The notes: generated by a model from the letters alone, not told the origin. Counted from the first letter of the stretch, positions 1 through 9,001 are shown. The stretch is 64,000 nt of DNA from Janthinobacterium sp. TB1-E2 (GCF_036885605.1 NZ_CP142523.1:5456001-5520000); one strand, 5' to 3'. Translations and numbers: made by a program.

Positions 1-660
1 CTGCAACTGATCGCCGCGCAGTGGGAAACCGTGTTCCACAGCGACTTCGCGCTGCACCGCGCGGCTCTCGCCGAGCTGCTGGAAAACGCCTGCCTGGCAC
101 GCCCCGTGCTGGTCAACACGCACACGGGCAAGGATTTTTATACGCAGGTGCAAAACGCAGAACTGCTCGACCTGGCCGCCGCCATCTCGGCCAGGCACGG
201 CGTGCCCATCGTGCATGAAATCCACCGCAGCCGTTTCAGCGGCCACCCGATGCTGCTGCTGCCGTATCTGCGGCAGTATCCCGATCTGCCCTTGACGGCC
301 GACCTGTCGCACTGGTGCTGCGCCTGCGAATCGCTGCTGGAAGACCAGCCGCACACGCTGGCACAAGTGCTGCCGCTGGTGCGCCACGTGCACGCGCGCG
401 TGGGCCATGCGCAGGGGCCGCAAGTAGCCGACTTCCGCGCACCGGAAGCGAAACCTGCGCTCGACGCCCACCTGGCCTGGTGGGACGCCATCGTCGCCCT
501 GCGCCGCGCGGCCGGCGCCGAACGCATGACGTTCACGCCGGAATTCGGCCCCGCGCCGTACACGCAAACCTTGCCGTGGACGCAGCAGCCCGTGAGCGAC
601 GCGTGGGAACAGAACGTCGCGATGCTGCAGCTTTTACGCCAGCGCTATCCGACGGACTGA
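1..660 (+). CDS. Sugar phosphate isomerase/epimerase-like TIM-barrel protein (5' end missing)
   Basis: The reading frame is open from the first base of the window, so the N-terminus lies upstream; about 219 residues are visible. The sequence looks like the xylose isomerase-like TIM barrel (AP endonuclease family 2): acidic and histidine residues sit at strand ends as expected for metal ligands (VNTHTG, VHEIHRSR, TADLSHW, VHARVGHAQG, TPEFGP). Such enzymes usually isomerise or epimerise sugars or sugar acids in the cytoplasm. The substrate cannot be told. The 3' end overlaps the convergent LysR gene by 16 bases. The fold is fairly sure; the exact reaction is not. Confidence 0.75.
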   Translation: MQLIAAQWETVFHSDFALHRAALAELLENACLARPVLVNTHTGKDFYTQVQNAELLDLAAAISARHGVPIVHEIHRSRFSGHPMLLLPYLRQYPDLPLTADLSHWCCACESLLEDQPHTLAQVLPLVRHVHARVGHAQGPQVADFRAPEAKPALDAHLAWWDAIVALRRAAGAERMTFTPEFGPAPYTQTLPWTQQPVSDAWEQNVAMLQLLRQRYPTD

Positions 661-1589
661 GGAAACTGCGCAAAATTGGCCTGCACGAAATCGATGAAGG
701 TGCGCAGCGGCGCTGGCAGATGGCGCCGGCCCGCATAGTATAAAAACGGGCCGGGAAAGGGCATCGCCCAGTCTTCCAGCACGGGCTGCAGCTGGCCCGC
801 ATCGATATATGGCTGCAGCCACTCTTCAAACAGATAGACGAGGCCATGGCCGGCGATGGCCATGCTGACCGCAAAATCGGCCGCCGTCGGCGTGACGATC
901 ACGGGGCCGTCCGGCTCCACGCTCACTTTTTGCCCGTCCCGCTCGAACTCCCACGGTGGAACCGCGCCGCTGAGGAATTTCCCCAGCAGGCAGGCGTGCC
1001 GCAGCAGGTCGCGCGGATGCACGGGCACGCCGCGCTGCGCCAGGTAGGACGGTGAGCCGGCCACCGCGAAGCGCTGCGTGCGGGGGCCGATGGGGATGGC
1101 GATCATGTCCTGCTCCAGCCGCTCGCCATAGCGGATGCCCGCGTCGCAGCCGCTGGCGACGACATCGACAAAATTATTATCGACCACCAGCTCGACCCTG
1201 ATCTGCGGATAGGCGCGCAGGAACTGGTCGACCATGGGCTGCAAAAAGAAGCGCGCCGCGTTGACCGGCACGTTCAGGCGCAAGGTGCCGCGCGGGCTAT
1301 CGCGCAAGTCGTTCAGCACATCGAGCGCGCTGCTCACTTCATCGAGCGCCGGGCGCAAACGCGTCAGCAGCAGCGCACCGGCCGCCGTCGGCGTCACGCT
1401 GCGCGTCGTGCGTTCCAGCAGGCGGATGCCCAGCTGCTGCTCCAGCCGCCGCAGCGCCTCGCTCATGGCGGACGCGGACTGGCCGCTGGCGCGCGCGGCC
1501 TGACGGAAACCCCGGTGTTGGGCCACCAGGGCAAAGGCGGACAAATCGGCCATGGAAGGGCTGTCTGCATGCATGGGAAGAGCTTTCAT
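645..1589 (-). CDS. LysR-family transcriptional regulator
   Basis: This 314-residue protein has the standard LysR plan: an N-terminal winged helix-turn-helix (about residues 14-73, with SAFALVAQHRGFRQAA and LRRLEQQLGIRLLERTTRSV) and a periplasmic-binding-like effector domain (about 100-300). It belongs to the subgroup that controls oxidoreductases, with the typical IRVELVVDNNFVDVVASG region. It is divergent from the aldo/keto reductase at 1695, and a palindrome lies between them, so it probably regulates that gene and itself. No clear ribosome binding site marks the start. In-frame ATGs at 1574 and 1553 are alternatives; 1553 would start right before the HTH. Confidence 0.9.
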   Translation of the reverse strand: MKALPMHADSPSMADLSAFALVAQHRGFRQAARASGQSASAMSEALRRLEQQLGIRLLERTTRSVTPTAAGALLLTRLRPALDEVSSALDVLNDLRDSPRGTLRLNVPVNAARFFLQPMVDQFLRAYPQIRVELVVDNNFVDVVASGCDAGIRYGERLEQDMIAIPIGPRTQRFAVAGSPSYLAQRGVPVHPRDLLRHACLLGKFLSGAVPPWEFERDGQKVSVEPDGPVIVTPTAADFAVSMAIAGHGLVYLFEEWLQPYIDAGQLQPVLEDWAMPFPGPFLYYAGRRHLPAPLRTFIDFVQANFAQFPQSVG

Positions 1590-1624
1590 TGTGCGTAAAT
1601 GAGTACAGCCTGTGCCGGATTGAC

Positions 1625-1648
1625 CCGATTATCATACAGCGCAATCGG
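1625..1648. promoter_or_regulatory. Candidate LysR operator (CCGATT-N12-AATCGG)
   Basis: A perfect six-base inverted repeat with a 12-base spacer lies midway in the divergent space between the LysR gene and the aldo/keto reductase. It contains an ATTAT...AAT pattern of the T-N11-A type that LysR proteins bind. The position suits shared control of both genes. This is inferred from symmetry and place only. Confidence 0.5.
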
Positions 1649-1694
1649 CCTTACGATGGCTGCTCCCTTACTCGACCACCACACAGGAGCTGCC

Positions 1695-2570
1695 ATGCAC
1701 ACGCCTTCCCCCGCCCGCGACCAATTCACGCCCGCCCATTGCGACATCGTATTCAACCACCTCGGCTACGGCGCCATGCAACTGGCCGGCCCGCACGTCT
1801 GGGGACCGCCGAAAGACCGCACCGCCGCCGTCGCCGTGCTGCGCGAGGCCATCGAACTGGGCGTCAACCATATCGACACGTCGGATTTTTACGGCCCGCA
1901 CGTCACCAACCAGATCATCCGCGAAGCGCTGCATCCCTACCGCGACGGCTTGACCATCGTCACCAAGATCGGCTTCGTGCGCGGCGCCGACCAGTCTTGG
2001 CTGCCGGCCGCATCGCCACAGCAGCTGCGCGACGCCGTGCACGACAACCTGCGCAATCTGGGACTGGACGTGCTCGACGTGGTCAACCTGCGCGCGCCGG
2101 GCATGGCCGGCCCGGACGGCTCGTCGCTTGCCGGGCCGCTGGACACGCTGGTGCAGCTGCAGCGCGAAGGCCTGGTGCGCCATATCGGCCTGTCCAATGT
2201 CGATGCGGCCCAGGTGGCCGAGGCACAGCGCATCAGCCCCATCGTCTGCGTGCAGAACCACTACAACCTGGCGCACCGCGCGGACGATGCGCTGATCGAC
2301 TCCCTGGCTGCGCAAGGCATCGCCTATGTGCCCTTCTTCCCCCTCGGCGGCTTTTCGCCGCTGCAGTCCGATACCTTGAACCAGGTGGCGGCCGCCCTGC
2401 AAGCCACGCCGATGCAGGTGGCGCTGGCCTGGCTGCTGCAGCGCGCGCCGAACATGCTGGTCATTCCCGGCACCTCGTCGGTGGCGCATCTGCGTGAAAA
2501 CGTCGCGGCCGGCGCGCTCAGGCTCGATGCACAGGCGCTGGCGGCATTGAGGTCGCTTGCAACTAAGTAG
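1695..2570 (+). CDS. Aldo/keto reductase family oxidoreductase
   Basis: A 291-residue (alpha/beta)8 NADPH-dependent reductase of the aldo/keto reductase superfamily. Family signatures are visible: GYGAMQLAGPHVWGPP near the start, NHIDTSDFYGPHVTN (catalytic Asp and Tyr), VTKIGF (catalytic Lys), VVNLRAPG (variant of the usual Y-x-x-H strand), HIGLSNVDAAQV, CVQNHYNLAHR and a C-terminal PGTSSVAHLREN cofactor-binding loop. The start at 1695 has AGGAG six bases upstream; longer in-frame starts from 1599 lack one and would add an unstructured leader. It is divergent from a LysR gene, a common arrangement in proteobacteria, and is followed after 21 bases by the OhrR-like regulator, so they may be cotranscribed. 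It probably reduces reactive aldehydes or ketones. Confidence 0.88.
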   Translation: MHTPSPARDQFTPAHCDIVFNHLGYGAMQLAGPHVWGPPKDRTAAVAVLREAIELGVNHIDTSDFYGPHVTNQIIREALHPYRDGLTIVTKIGFVRGADQSWLPAASPQQLRDAVHDNLRNLGLDVLDVVNLRAPGMAGPDGSSLAGPLDTLVQLQREGLVRHIGLSNVDAAQVAEAQRISPIVCVQNHYNLAHRADDALIDSLAAQGIAYVPFFPLGGFSPLQSDTLNQVAAALQATPMQVALAWLLQRAPNMLVIPGTSSVAHLRENVAAGALRLDAQALAALRSLATK

Positions 2571-2591
2571 CGCACTATATATACTGTGCCC

Positions 2592-3053
2592 ATGGATACC
2601 ACTACCACTACCAACCCCTTGCACCAGGTGCCGCGCCTGGACGGCCAGCTGTGCTTTGCGCTGTACTCGACCTCGCTTGCCATGAACAAGCTGTACCGCA
2701 AGCTGCTGCGCAAGCTCGGCCTCACCTATTCGCAATACCTGGTGATGATGGTGTTGTGGGAGCGCGACGGCTTGACGGTATCGGAAGTGGGCGAGCGCCT
2801 GTTCCTCGATTCGGCCACCCTGACGCCCTTGCTCAAGCGCATGGAGCAATCGGGCTTGCTCACGCGCACGCGCGCCGCCAGCGACGAGCGCCAGGTCATC
2901 ATTTCCCTCACGCAGCAGGGCGACCAGCTGCGCCACGAGGCGGCCCTGCTGCCAGAGGCCATCCTGGCGGCCAGCCACTGCAGCGTGGAGCAGGTTGTGG
3001 ACATGAAACAACAACTGAACCAGTTGCGCGACAGCCTGATGAAAAGTGAGTGA
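2592..3053 (+). CDS. ohrR: OhrR-type MarR-family organic peroxide sensor
   Basis: This 153-residue MarR-type winged-helix protein closely matches the OhrR pattern: [17 protein letters not shown] at the N-terminus, [14 protein letters not shown], then the HTH with [14 protein letters not shown] and the wing [11 protein letters not shown]. Cys21 is the expected peroxidatic cysteine, and a second cysteine at about residue 130 (ASHCSVEQ) corresponds to the resolving cysteine of two-Cys OhrR proteins such as that of Xanthomonas. Oxidation would form an intersubunit disulfide and release DNA. The usual partner ohr is not next to it; the adjacent aldo/keto reductase may be its target instead. A GTG two codons upstream is another possible start. 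Confidence 0.85.
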   Translation: MDTTTTTNPLHQVPRLDGQLCFALYSTSLAMNKLYRKLLRKLGLTYSQYLVMMVLWERDGLTVSEVGERLFLDSATLTPLLKRMEQSGLLTRTRAASDERQVIISLTQQGDQLRHEAALLPEAILAASHCSVEQVVDMKQQLNQLRDSLMKSE

Positions 3054-3218
3054 AAGCACCGCTTTTCCGAGCAAAATCAGGCAAAGCATTGCCCTGACAG
3101 CGCCACGCAAAAGCTGGCGCGAAATCCGCCTTTCTTTATTACAAATCGATACATGGATGGCCCCACCCTGCGTATAGAATAGTTGCCACTATTTCCTTAC
3201 AACAACATCAGGGTGATC

Positions 3219-5594
3219 ATGCGCATACCTTTCGGCTCCGTCGCTTCGCTGGCTCTGTGCTTTACCGTATCGGCCTTTGCCGCCGAGCCATTCGACGACA
3301 AGTTCCGCCAGCTCGAAGAAGTGCTGCCCACCCCGAATACCTACCGCACCGCCTCCGGCGCGCCAGGCCACGCCTACTGGCAGCAGCGCGCCGACTACAC
3401 GATCCGCGCCACCCTCGATGAAGCCAAACGCGAAATCGCCGGCAGCGGCACCATCACCTATCACAACCAGTCGCCCGACACGCTCGGCTACCTGTGGGTG
3501 CAGCTGGACCAGAATATCTACAAGCCCGATTCCGACGCGCGCCGCATGGCCACGGCGCCGTCGCGCCAGGCGTGGGCCAAGACGACGGGCGAAGACACGA
3601 TGAAATTCGAAGGCTTGCGCGGCATCCTCGCGCGCGGCGACTTCCAGGGCGGCTTCAATATCCGCGCATTGAAAAGCGCCGATGGCCAGCCCCTGAAGTA
3701 CGTTGTCAACCGCACCATGATGCGCATCGACCTGCCGCAGCCCTTGAAACCGGGCCAGGATTTCGTCTTCCAGGTCGACTGGGACTACCGCATCAACGAA
3801 CAGAAGGTGCTGGGCGGGCGCGCCGGCTATGAAGTCTTCGACGACAAGAACGCCCTGTTCGAAGTGGCGCAGTGGTTTCCCCGCATGGCCGCCTATTACG
3901 ACGCGGCCGGCTGGCAGCACAAGCAGTTCCTCGGCTCGGGCGAATTCACGCTGGAGTTTGGCGACTACGACGTGCAACTGACGGTGCCTGCCGACCATAT
4001 CGTCGCCTCCACGGGCCAGCTGCAAAACCCGCAGGACGTGCTGTCGTCCCCGCAGCGCGAGCGCCTGGAAAAAGCCCGCGGCAGCGACAAGCCTGTCGTC
4101 ATCGTCACGCAAAAGGAAGCGGAAGCGGCCGAGAAATCCGTCAGCCGCGCGCAAAAAACGTGGCACTTCAAGGCGGCCAACGTGCGCGACTTCGCCTGGG
4201 CCTCGAGCCGCAAGTTCATCTGGGATGCGCAGGGCTACAAGAAGGGCGGCAGCGATGTGATGGCCATGTCCTACTATCCGAAAGAGGGCAATCCGCTGTG
4301 GGAAAAGTACAGCACGCAAGCCATCGTGCACACGATCGAGCAGTACAACAAGTACAGCATAGCCTACCCGTACCCGACGGCCATTTCCGTCAACGGCCCC
4401 GTGGGCGGCATGGAGTATCCGATGATCTCGTTCAACGGCCCCCGTCCGGTGAAAGACAAGAAGACGGGCGAGCTGACCTACTCGAAACGCACCAAGTATG
4501 GCCTGATCGGCGTGATCATCCACGAGGTGGGCCACAACTACTATCCGATGATCATCAACTCGGACGAGCGCCAGTGGACGTGGATGGACGAAGGCCTCAA
4601 CACCTTCGTGCAATACCTGGCGCAGCAGGCGTGGGAAGAAAACTATCCTGCCTCACGGGGCGAGCCGCGCGAGATCGTCGACTACATGCGCAGCCGCGAC
4701 CAGGTGCCCATCATGACCAATTCCGAGTCCCTGCTGCAGTTCGGTAACAACGCCTACGCCAAGCCGGCGGCGGGCCTGAACATCCTGCGCGAGACCATCC
4801 TCGGGCGCGAACTGTTCGACTACGCGTTCAAGGAATATGCGCAACGCTGGAAGTTCAAGCGCCCCACGCCCGCCGACTTTTTCCGCACTATGGAAGACGC
4901 TTCCGGCACGGACCTCGACTGGTTCTGGCGCGGCTGGTTCTATACGTCCGACCCGGTCGACATCAGCATCGACGGCATCAGCGAATACGGCGTGAGCTCG
5001 AAAGATCCGGCCACGGAAAAAGCGTGGAGAAAGACGCAGAAAGAGGCCCAGCCGGAATCCGTCACGAGCCGCGCCAACAAGGGCATGCCGCGCCGCGTCG
5101 ATGCGCATCCGGAGCTCAAGGATTTCTATAACCAGCACGACGATTTCACGGTGACCAACAAGGACCGCAACGCCTACGCCGAAGCGCTGGCCAGCCTGGA
5201 ACCGTGGGAAAAGGACTTGCTGAAACAGGGCAAGCACCTGTACCTGGTCGACCTGTCGAACGTGGGCGGCATGGTCATGCCCCTGATCCTCGAGATCGAA
5301 CTGAAAAGCGGCAAGAAATACGTCGAGCGCGTGCCGGCCGAAGTGTGGCGCTACTCGCCGAAGAAAATCACCAAGGTCGTCATCACGGACGAGCCGATGG
5401 TGGGCCTGGTGCAAGACCCGTACTGGGAAACGGCCGACATCGACACGAGCAACAATAGCTGGCCGCGCAAGATCACGCCATCGCGCCTGGAGCTGTTCAA
5501 GAGCGAGAAGTCGCCCAAGGATAACCTGATGCGCGATTTCCATACGCCGCTGAAAGGCCACAACGGCGGCGCGTCCAAGGGCGACGAGGCATGA
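3219..5594 (+). CDS. Secreted M1-family zinc metallopeptidase
   Basis: A 791-residue protein with a clear signal peptide (hydrophobic run then SAFAAEP, cleavage about residue 21). It carries the M1 (gluzincin) catalytic motif: HEVGH at residues 435-439, with the third zinc ligand Glu458 in WMDEGLN 19 residues later, and a GGMEYP exopeptidase-like loop upstream. M1 enzymes remove N-terminal residues from peptides; this one would act in the periplasm or outside the cell. Start 3219 is the ATG directly before the signal peptide; an upstream TTG at 3183 would spoil it. The stop overlaps the DUF6702 gene by four bases, and a TonB receptor follows, so the three form an operon. Confidence 0.9.
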   Translation: MRIPFGSVASLALCFTVSAFAAEPFDDKFRQLEEVLPTPNTYRTASGAPGHAYWQQRADYTIRATLDEAKREIAGSGTITYHNQSPDTLGYLWVQLDQNIYKPDSDARRMATAPSRQAWAKTTGEDTMKFEGLRGILARGDFQGGFNIRALKSADGQPLKYVVNRTMMRIDLPQPLKPGQDFVFQVDWDYRINEQKVLGGRAGYEVFDDKNALFEVAQWFPRMAAYYDAAGWQHKQFLGSGEFTLEFGDYDVQLTVPADHIVASTGQLQNPQDVLSSPQRERLEKARGSDKPVVIVTQKEAEAAEKSVSRAQKTWHFKAANVRDFAWASSRKFIWDAQGYKKGGSDVMAMSYYPKEGNPLWEKYSTQAIVHTIEQYNKYSIAYPYPTAISVNGPVGGMEYPMISFNGPRPVKDKKTGELTYSKRTKYGLIGVIIHEVGHNYYPMIINSDERQWTWMDEGLNTFVQYLAQQAWEENYPASRGEPREIVDYMRSRDQVPIMTNSESLLQFGNNAYAKPAAGLNILRETILGRELFDYAFKEYAQRWKFKRPTPADFFRTMEDASGTDLDWFWRGWFYTSDPVDISIDGISEYGVSSKDPATEKAWRKTQKEAQPESVTSRANKGMPRRVDAHPELKDFYNQHDDFTVTNKDRNAYAEALASLEPWEKDLLKQGKHLYLVDLSNVGGMVMPLILEIELKSGKKYVERVPAEVWRYSPKKITKVVITDEPMVGLVQDPYWETADIDTSNNSWPRKITPSRLELFKSEKSPKDNLMRDFHTPLKGHNGGASKGDEA

Positions 5595-6079
5595 ACTGCT
5601 GGCGCGCGCTGGGCGCTGCCTTGCTGGCCTGCGCCAGCATGGCGGCCGGCGCCCACAACTTCCACATGGGTATCGCCGACATCAGCTACAACGCGGCCAG
5701 CGGCAGCACGGAAGTGGTGCACACCTACACGGGCCACGACGTCGAGGCGCTGCTGACGAACCTGTACCAGCGCCAGTTCGACCTGGGCCAGGAAGACAGC
5801 GAAGCGGCGCTGCGCCGCTATGTGGAAAAACAGTTTTACCTCGTAGGGCCGGATGGCAAGCGCTTGCGCCTGAACTGGGTCGGCATGAAGGTCAACGCCG
5901 ACAATGTGGTCATCTTCCAGGAGCTCGAACGCACGCGCCTGGCCCCTGCCACGCGCATCCACAACCAGTTGCTGATCGACTTCCTGCCCAGCCAGCGCAA
6001 TACCCTCAACGTGCAGGACAGCGGCGCCATCCAGACGCTGATTTTCGACCGCCAGAACACGGAACTGCCGATCCGCTAA
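5591..6079 (+). CDS. DUF6702-family exported protein
   Basis: A 162-residue protein with an N-terminal signal peptide (LGAALLACASMAAGAHN) followed by a HNFHMGIADISYN start that matches the DUF6702 family. The family is found next to secreted M1 peptidases and TonB receptors in Bacteroidetes and Proteobacteria; its function is unknown. Its ATG overlaps the peptidase stop as ATGA, which indicates translational coupling. Mature length and the beta-strand-rich sequence suggest a small periplasmic beta-sandwich. The operon context hints at a role in handling a substrate or metal taken up by the downstream receptor. Confidence 0.8.
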   Translation: MNCWRALGAALLACASMAAGAHNFHMGIADISYNAASGSTEVVHTYTGHDVEALLTNLYQRQFDLGQEDSEAALRRYVEKQFYLVGPDGKRLRLNWVGMKVNADNVVIFQELERTRLAPATRIHNQLLIDFLPSQRNTLNVQDSGAIQTLIFDRQNTELPIR

Positions 6080-6100
6080 GGCCCGCCCCCTATTACATCC

Positions 6101-8137
6101 ATGACGCCACGCTCTCTTCCCTTGCTCCTTGCCGCCCTGTTTTCAGCCACCGCCGCCCGTGCCGACGACATCTTCCAGCGCGTGCTGATCGACGGTTCGC
6201 GCCTGAACCAGTTGGGCGTGGCCGATTCGGCCAACGCGGGCAGCGTCACGCAACAGCAGCTCGACGCGCGCACCAGCTACCGGCCCGGCGAATTGCTCGA
6301 AGCCGTGCCGGGACTGATCGTCAGCCAGCATAGCGGCGAAGGCAAGGCCAACCAGTTCTACCTGCGCGGCTTCAACCTCGATCATGGCACGGACCTGCGC
6401 ACCACGGTCGACGAAATGCCCGTCAACCAGCGCAGCCATGGCCACGGGCAGGGCTGGACGGACCTGAACTTTCTGATCCCCGAACTGGCCATGCGCCTCG
6501 ATTACAAAAAGGGGCCGTATTCGGCGGCCCAAGGCGATTTCTCCTCGGCCGGCGCGGCATCCGTCGTCTACGCGAACCGCCTGACGCAGGGCATCGCCAG
6601 CGTGGGCGTCGGGCAAAACGGTTTTCGCCGCGCCCTGCTGGCCGACTCGCTCGATGCGGGTGACGGCAGCCTGCTGTACGCGCTCGAAGCGCAGCACAAC
6701 GACGGCCCGTTCACGCAGCCGGACCGCTACCGCAAGCGCAATGGCGTGCTGCGCTACAGCGAAGGCTATGCCAACAACGGCTTCAACGTCACGGCCATGG
6801 CGTATGACGCCAGCTGGAACGCCACCGACCAGATTCCGCTGCGCGCCGTGCAGGATGGCACCCTGGGCCGCTTCGACGCCATCGATGCCAGCGACGGCGG
6901 CAAGGCGCAGCGCTACAGCCTGTCGGGCGCCTGGCGCCAGACGACGGACGACGTGTCGTCCAGGGTCAGCGCGTATGTGATCGCCAACCGCCTGGCCCTG
7001 TTCTCGAATTTTACGTATGCGATGGACGCCCCCGATAACGGCGACCAGTTCGCCCAGCCCGACCGGCGCGTGACGGCCGGCCTCGACGCCAGCCACACCT
7101 GGCACCGCCACACGGACAGGGGCAGCAGCGACACCACCATCGGCCTGCAGCTCCAGAACGACAATATCCGCAATGGCCTGTACAACACGCGGCAGCGCCA
7201 GACCGTGTCGACCACGCGGCAAGACCATATCGTTGAATCGAGCATCGGCGTGTATGGCGAAAACAGCACGCGCTGGTCGCGCTGGCTGCGCACCGTGGCC
7301 GGCCTGCGCGCGGACGCCTACCGCTTCGACGTGCGCAGCGACCGGCCGGAAAATTCAGGCAAGGCCAGCGACCATTTGTTCAGTCCCAGCCTGAGCGTGA
7401 TCGCCGGACCGTGGCGCGATACGGAAGCGTATATCAACATTGGCAATGGGTTTCACAGCAACGACGCTCGCGGCACGACGATCACGGTCGACCCGAAAAC
7501 GGGCGAAGCTGCCGACAAGGTCACGCCTCTGGTGCGCTCGCGCGGACTGGAACTGGGCTTGCGCAGCGCCGCCATCGCCGGCCTGCAAACGTCGCTGTCG
7601 CTGTACCGCCTGGACTTCGATTCCGAACTGCTGTTCATCGGCGACGCGGGCGCCACCGAGGCGGGCCGCCCCAGCCGCCGCTACGGCATCGAGTTTTCCA
7701 GCTACTACAAGGCGGCCAGATGGCTGTCGCTGGACCTGGACCTCGCGTATGCGCGCGCACGCTCGCGCGGCAGCGACCCGGCGGGCGACTTCATCCCCGG
7801 CGCCATCGAAGGCGTGGCCCAGCTGGCCATGACGGTGACGCCGCCAGGGCCGTGGTCGGGCTCCTTGCGCCTGCGCTACTTCGGTCCGCGCCCGCTGGTG
7901 GAAGACAACAGCGTGCGCTCGTCGGCCAGCGTGGGCTTGAACGGGCGCATCGCCTACCAGATCGACAAGACCTTGCGCGTGGAGGTCGAAGGCTACAACC
8001 TGGCCAACCGGCGCGACTCGGCCATCGATTACTACTATGCCTCGCGCCTGCCCGGCGAGGCGCAGCCCGTCGACGACATCCACTTCCATCCGGTGGAATC
8101 GCGCTCGCTGCGCCTGACCCTGGTAAAGAATTTTTAA
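6101..8137 (+). CDS. TonB-dependent outer membrane receptor
   Basis: This 678-residue protein begins with a signal peptide (LLLAALFSATAARA), has a plug domain (about residues 40-150: ELLEAVPGLIVSQHSGEGKANQFYLRGF...TDLRTTVDEMPVN) and a 22-strand barrel ending in the terminal Phe signature (LRLTLVKNF). It would import a large or metal-bound ligand with energy from TonB-ExbBD. The plug has several His-rich positions (NQRSHGHGQGW), which are common in receptors for metals or small metal chelates. It is third in the peptidase-DUF6702-receptor operon, 21 bases after DUF6702. Ligand unknown; iron or another metal complex is likely given the Fur-like palindrome directly downstream. Confidence 0.92.
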   Translation: MTPRSLPLLLAALFSATAARADDIFQRVLIDGSRLNQLGVADSANAGSVTQQQLDARTSYRPGELLEAVPGLIVSQHSGEGKANQFYLRGFNLDHGTDLRTTVDEMPVNQRSHGHGQGWTDLNFLIPELAMRLDYKKGPYSAAQGDFSSAGAASVVYANRLTQGIASVGVGQNGFRRALLADSLDAGDGSLLYALEAQHNDGPFTQPDRYRKRNGVLRYSEGYANNGFNVTAMAYDASWNATDQIPLRAVQDGTLGRFDAIDASDGGKAQRYSLSGAWRQTTDDVSSRVSAYVIANRLALFSNFTYAMDAPDNGDQFAQPDRRVTAGLDASHTWHRHTDRGSSDTTIGLQLQNDNIRNGLYNTRQRQTVSTTRQDHIVESSIGVYGENSTRWSRWLRTVAGLRADAYRFDVRSDRPENSGKASDHLFSPSLSVIAGPWRDTEAYINIGNGFHSNDARGTTITVDPKTGEAADKVTPLVRSRGLELGLRSAAIAGLQTSLSLYRLDFDSELLFIGDAGATEAGRPSRRYGIEFSSYYKAARWLSLDLDLAYARARSRGSDPAGDFIPGAIEGVAQLAMTVTPPGPWSGSLRLRYFGPRPLVEDNSVRSSASVGLNGRIAYQIDKTLRVEVEGYNLANRRDSAIDYYYASRLPGEAQPVDDIHFHPVESRSLRLTLVKNF

Positions 8138-8143
8138 GTAAAC

Positions 8144-8156
8144 AAGAATAATTCTT
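8144..8156. promoter_or_regulatory. Candidate Fur box upstream of the dioxygenase
   Basis: A perfect 13-base palindrome, AAGAAT-A-ATTCTT, sits seven bases after the receptor stop and 83 bases before the dioxygenase start. It matches the core of the proteobacterial Fur box (GAGAATnATTCTC type), with ATC following. Placement just upstream of an Fe(II)-dependent enzyme fits iron-responsive control. Confidence 0.5.
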
Positions 8157-8239
8157 ATCGGACTGCACAGGAAACGCCGCGAAGTCGTAGAATGCCAGGC
8201 TGGATAAACTGAGACAGGCCGCGTTGCGGCCGCACTGCC

Positions 8240-8974
8240 ATGAGCACTTCCGCACCGATCTTTACCGACCCGTCCCACGTCAAGGAAGCCTTGCGCGATG
8301 ACGGCTATGCCGTCCTGCGCCCGCAGGACATGGCCGCGCTGGCCGGCTGCCCGCTGGACGCATTGCGCGCGCTGGAAGGGAGCTGGAATACCCTGGCGCT
8401 GGACAATTACCTGAAGGATGGCGGCCGCTATCGCCGCCGGCGCCACTCGTGCTTCGTGCAGGATGGCGGGCGCCTGACGCAGACGGCGCACCGTCCGCAC
8501 TGGCAACCGGTGGAATACAACGCCCTGCACGGGGGCATGCACCGCCTGTTCGAACCGGTCGAAGCGGCTATCGTCGCGCAAGCGGCCTGGCAGCAGCTGA
8601 TCCGCGCGCTGGGCGACGTCTGCTCCCAAGTCAAGGGCAGCCAGCCGTGGTTCATCGAGGCGCACCAGTTCCGCATCGATACGACGGACGGCATCGGCCG
8701 CCCCACGCCGGAAGGCGCGCACCGCGATGGCGTCGATTTCGTCGCCGTGCTGCTGATCGGGCGCGAACAGGTCAAGGGCGGCGAGACGCGCATCTTCGAA
8801 GCGGACGGCCCCAACGGCAAGCGTTTTACCCTGACCGAGCCGTGGTCGCTGCTGCTGCTCGACGACGCTGCCGTCATCCACGAATCGACGCCGATCCAGC
8901 CCGTCGGCGAGCACGGCCACCGCGACACCCTCGTGCTGACCTATCGCGCAGGCCAGTTCCAGGGCGAAAACTGA
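8240..8974 (+). CDS. 2-oxoglutarate/Fe(II)-dependent dioxygenase (2OG-Fe dioxygenase family)
   Basis: A 244-residue cupin-fold oxygenase. The metal triad is visible: His161 and Asp163 in the motif AHRDGVDFV and a distal His214 in VIHESTPI, followed by a conserved Arg-containing strand. The overall pattern (DGYAVLRPQDM near the start, QFRIDTTDG, EGAHRDGVDF, GETRIFEADG) fits the family that includes free amino-acid hydroxylases such as isoleucine dioxygenase, though members with other or unknown substrates are many. It is a single gene between a Fur-like palindrome and a hairpin. It may hydroxylate an amino acid or a siderophore-related molecule; that part is inference. Confidence 0.82.
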   Translation: MSTSAPIFTDPSHVKEALRDDGYAVLRPQDMAALAGCPLDALRALEGSWNTLALDNYLKDGGRYRRRRHSCFVQDGGRLTQTAHRPHWQPVEYNALHGGMHRLFEPVEAAIVAQAAWQQLIRALGDVCSQVKGSQPWFIEAHQFRIDTTDGIGRPTPEGAHRDGVDFVAVLLIGREQVKGGETRIFEADGPNGKRFTLTEPWSLLLLDDAAVIHESTPIQPVGEHGHRDTLVLTYRAGQFQGEN

Positions 8975-8979
8975 CAGGC

Positions 8980-9001
8980 GGCCACAGCATTGCCTGTGGC
9001 C
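8980..9001. repeat. Hairpin after the dioxygenase gene
   Basis: GGCCACAG (8980-8987) and CTGTGGCC (8994-9001) form a perfect eight-base stem with a six-base loop seven bases past the stop codon. The sequence after it on the plus strand is A-rich, so it lacks the U tract of a classic terminator. It could protect the mRNA 3' end or help termination. Confidence 0.45.

Noticed and set aside
8980..9001. Hairpin after the dioxygenase as a classical terminator
   Set aside because: No U tract on the plus strand; kept only as a hairpin.
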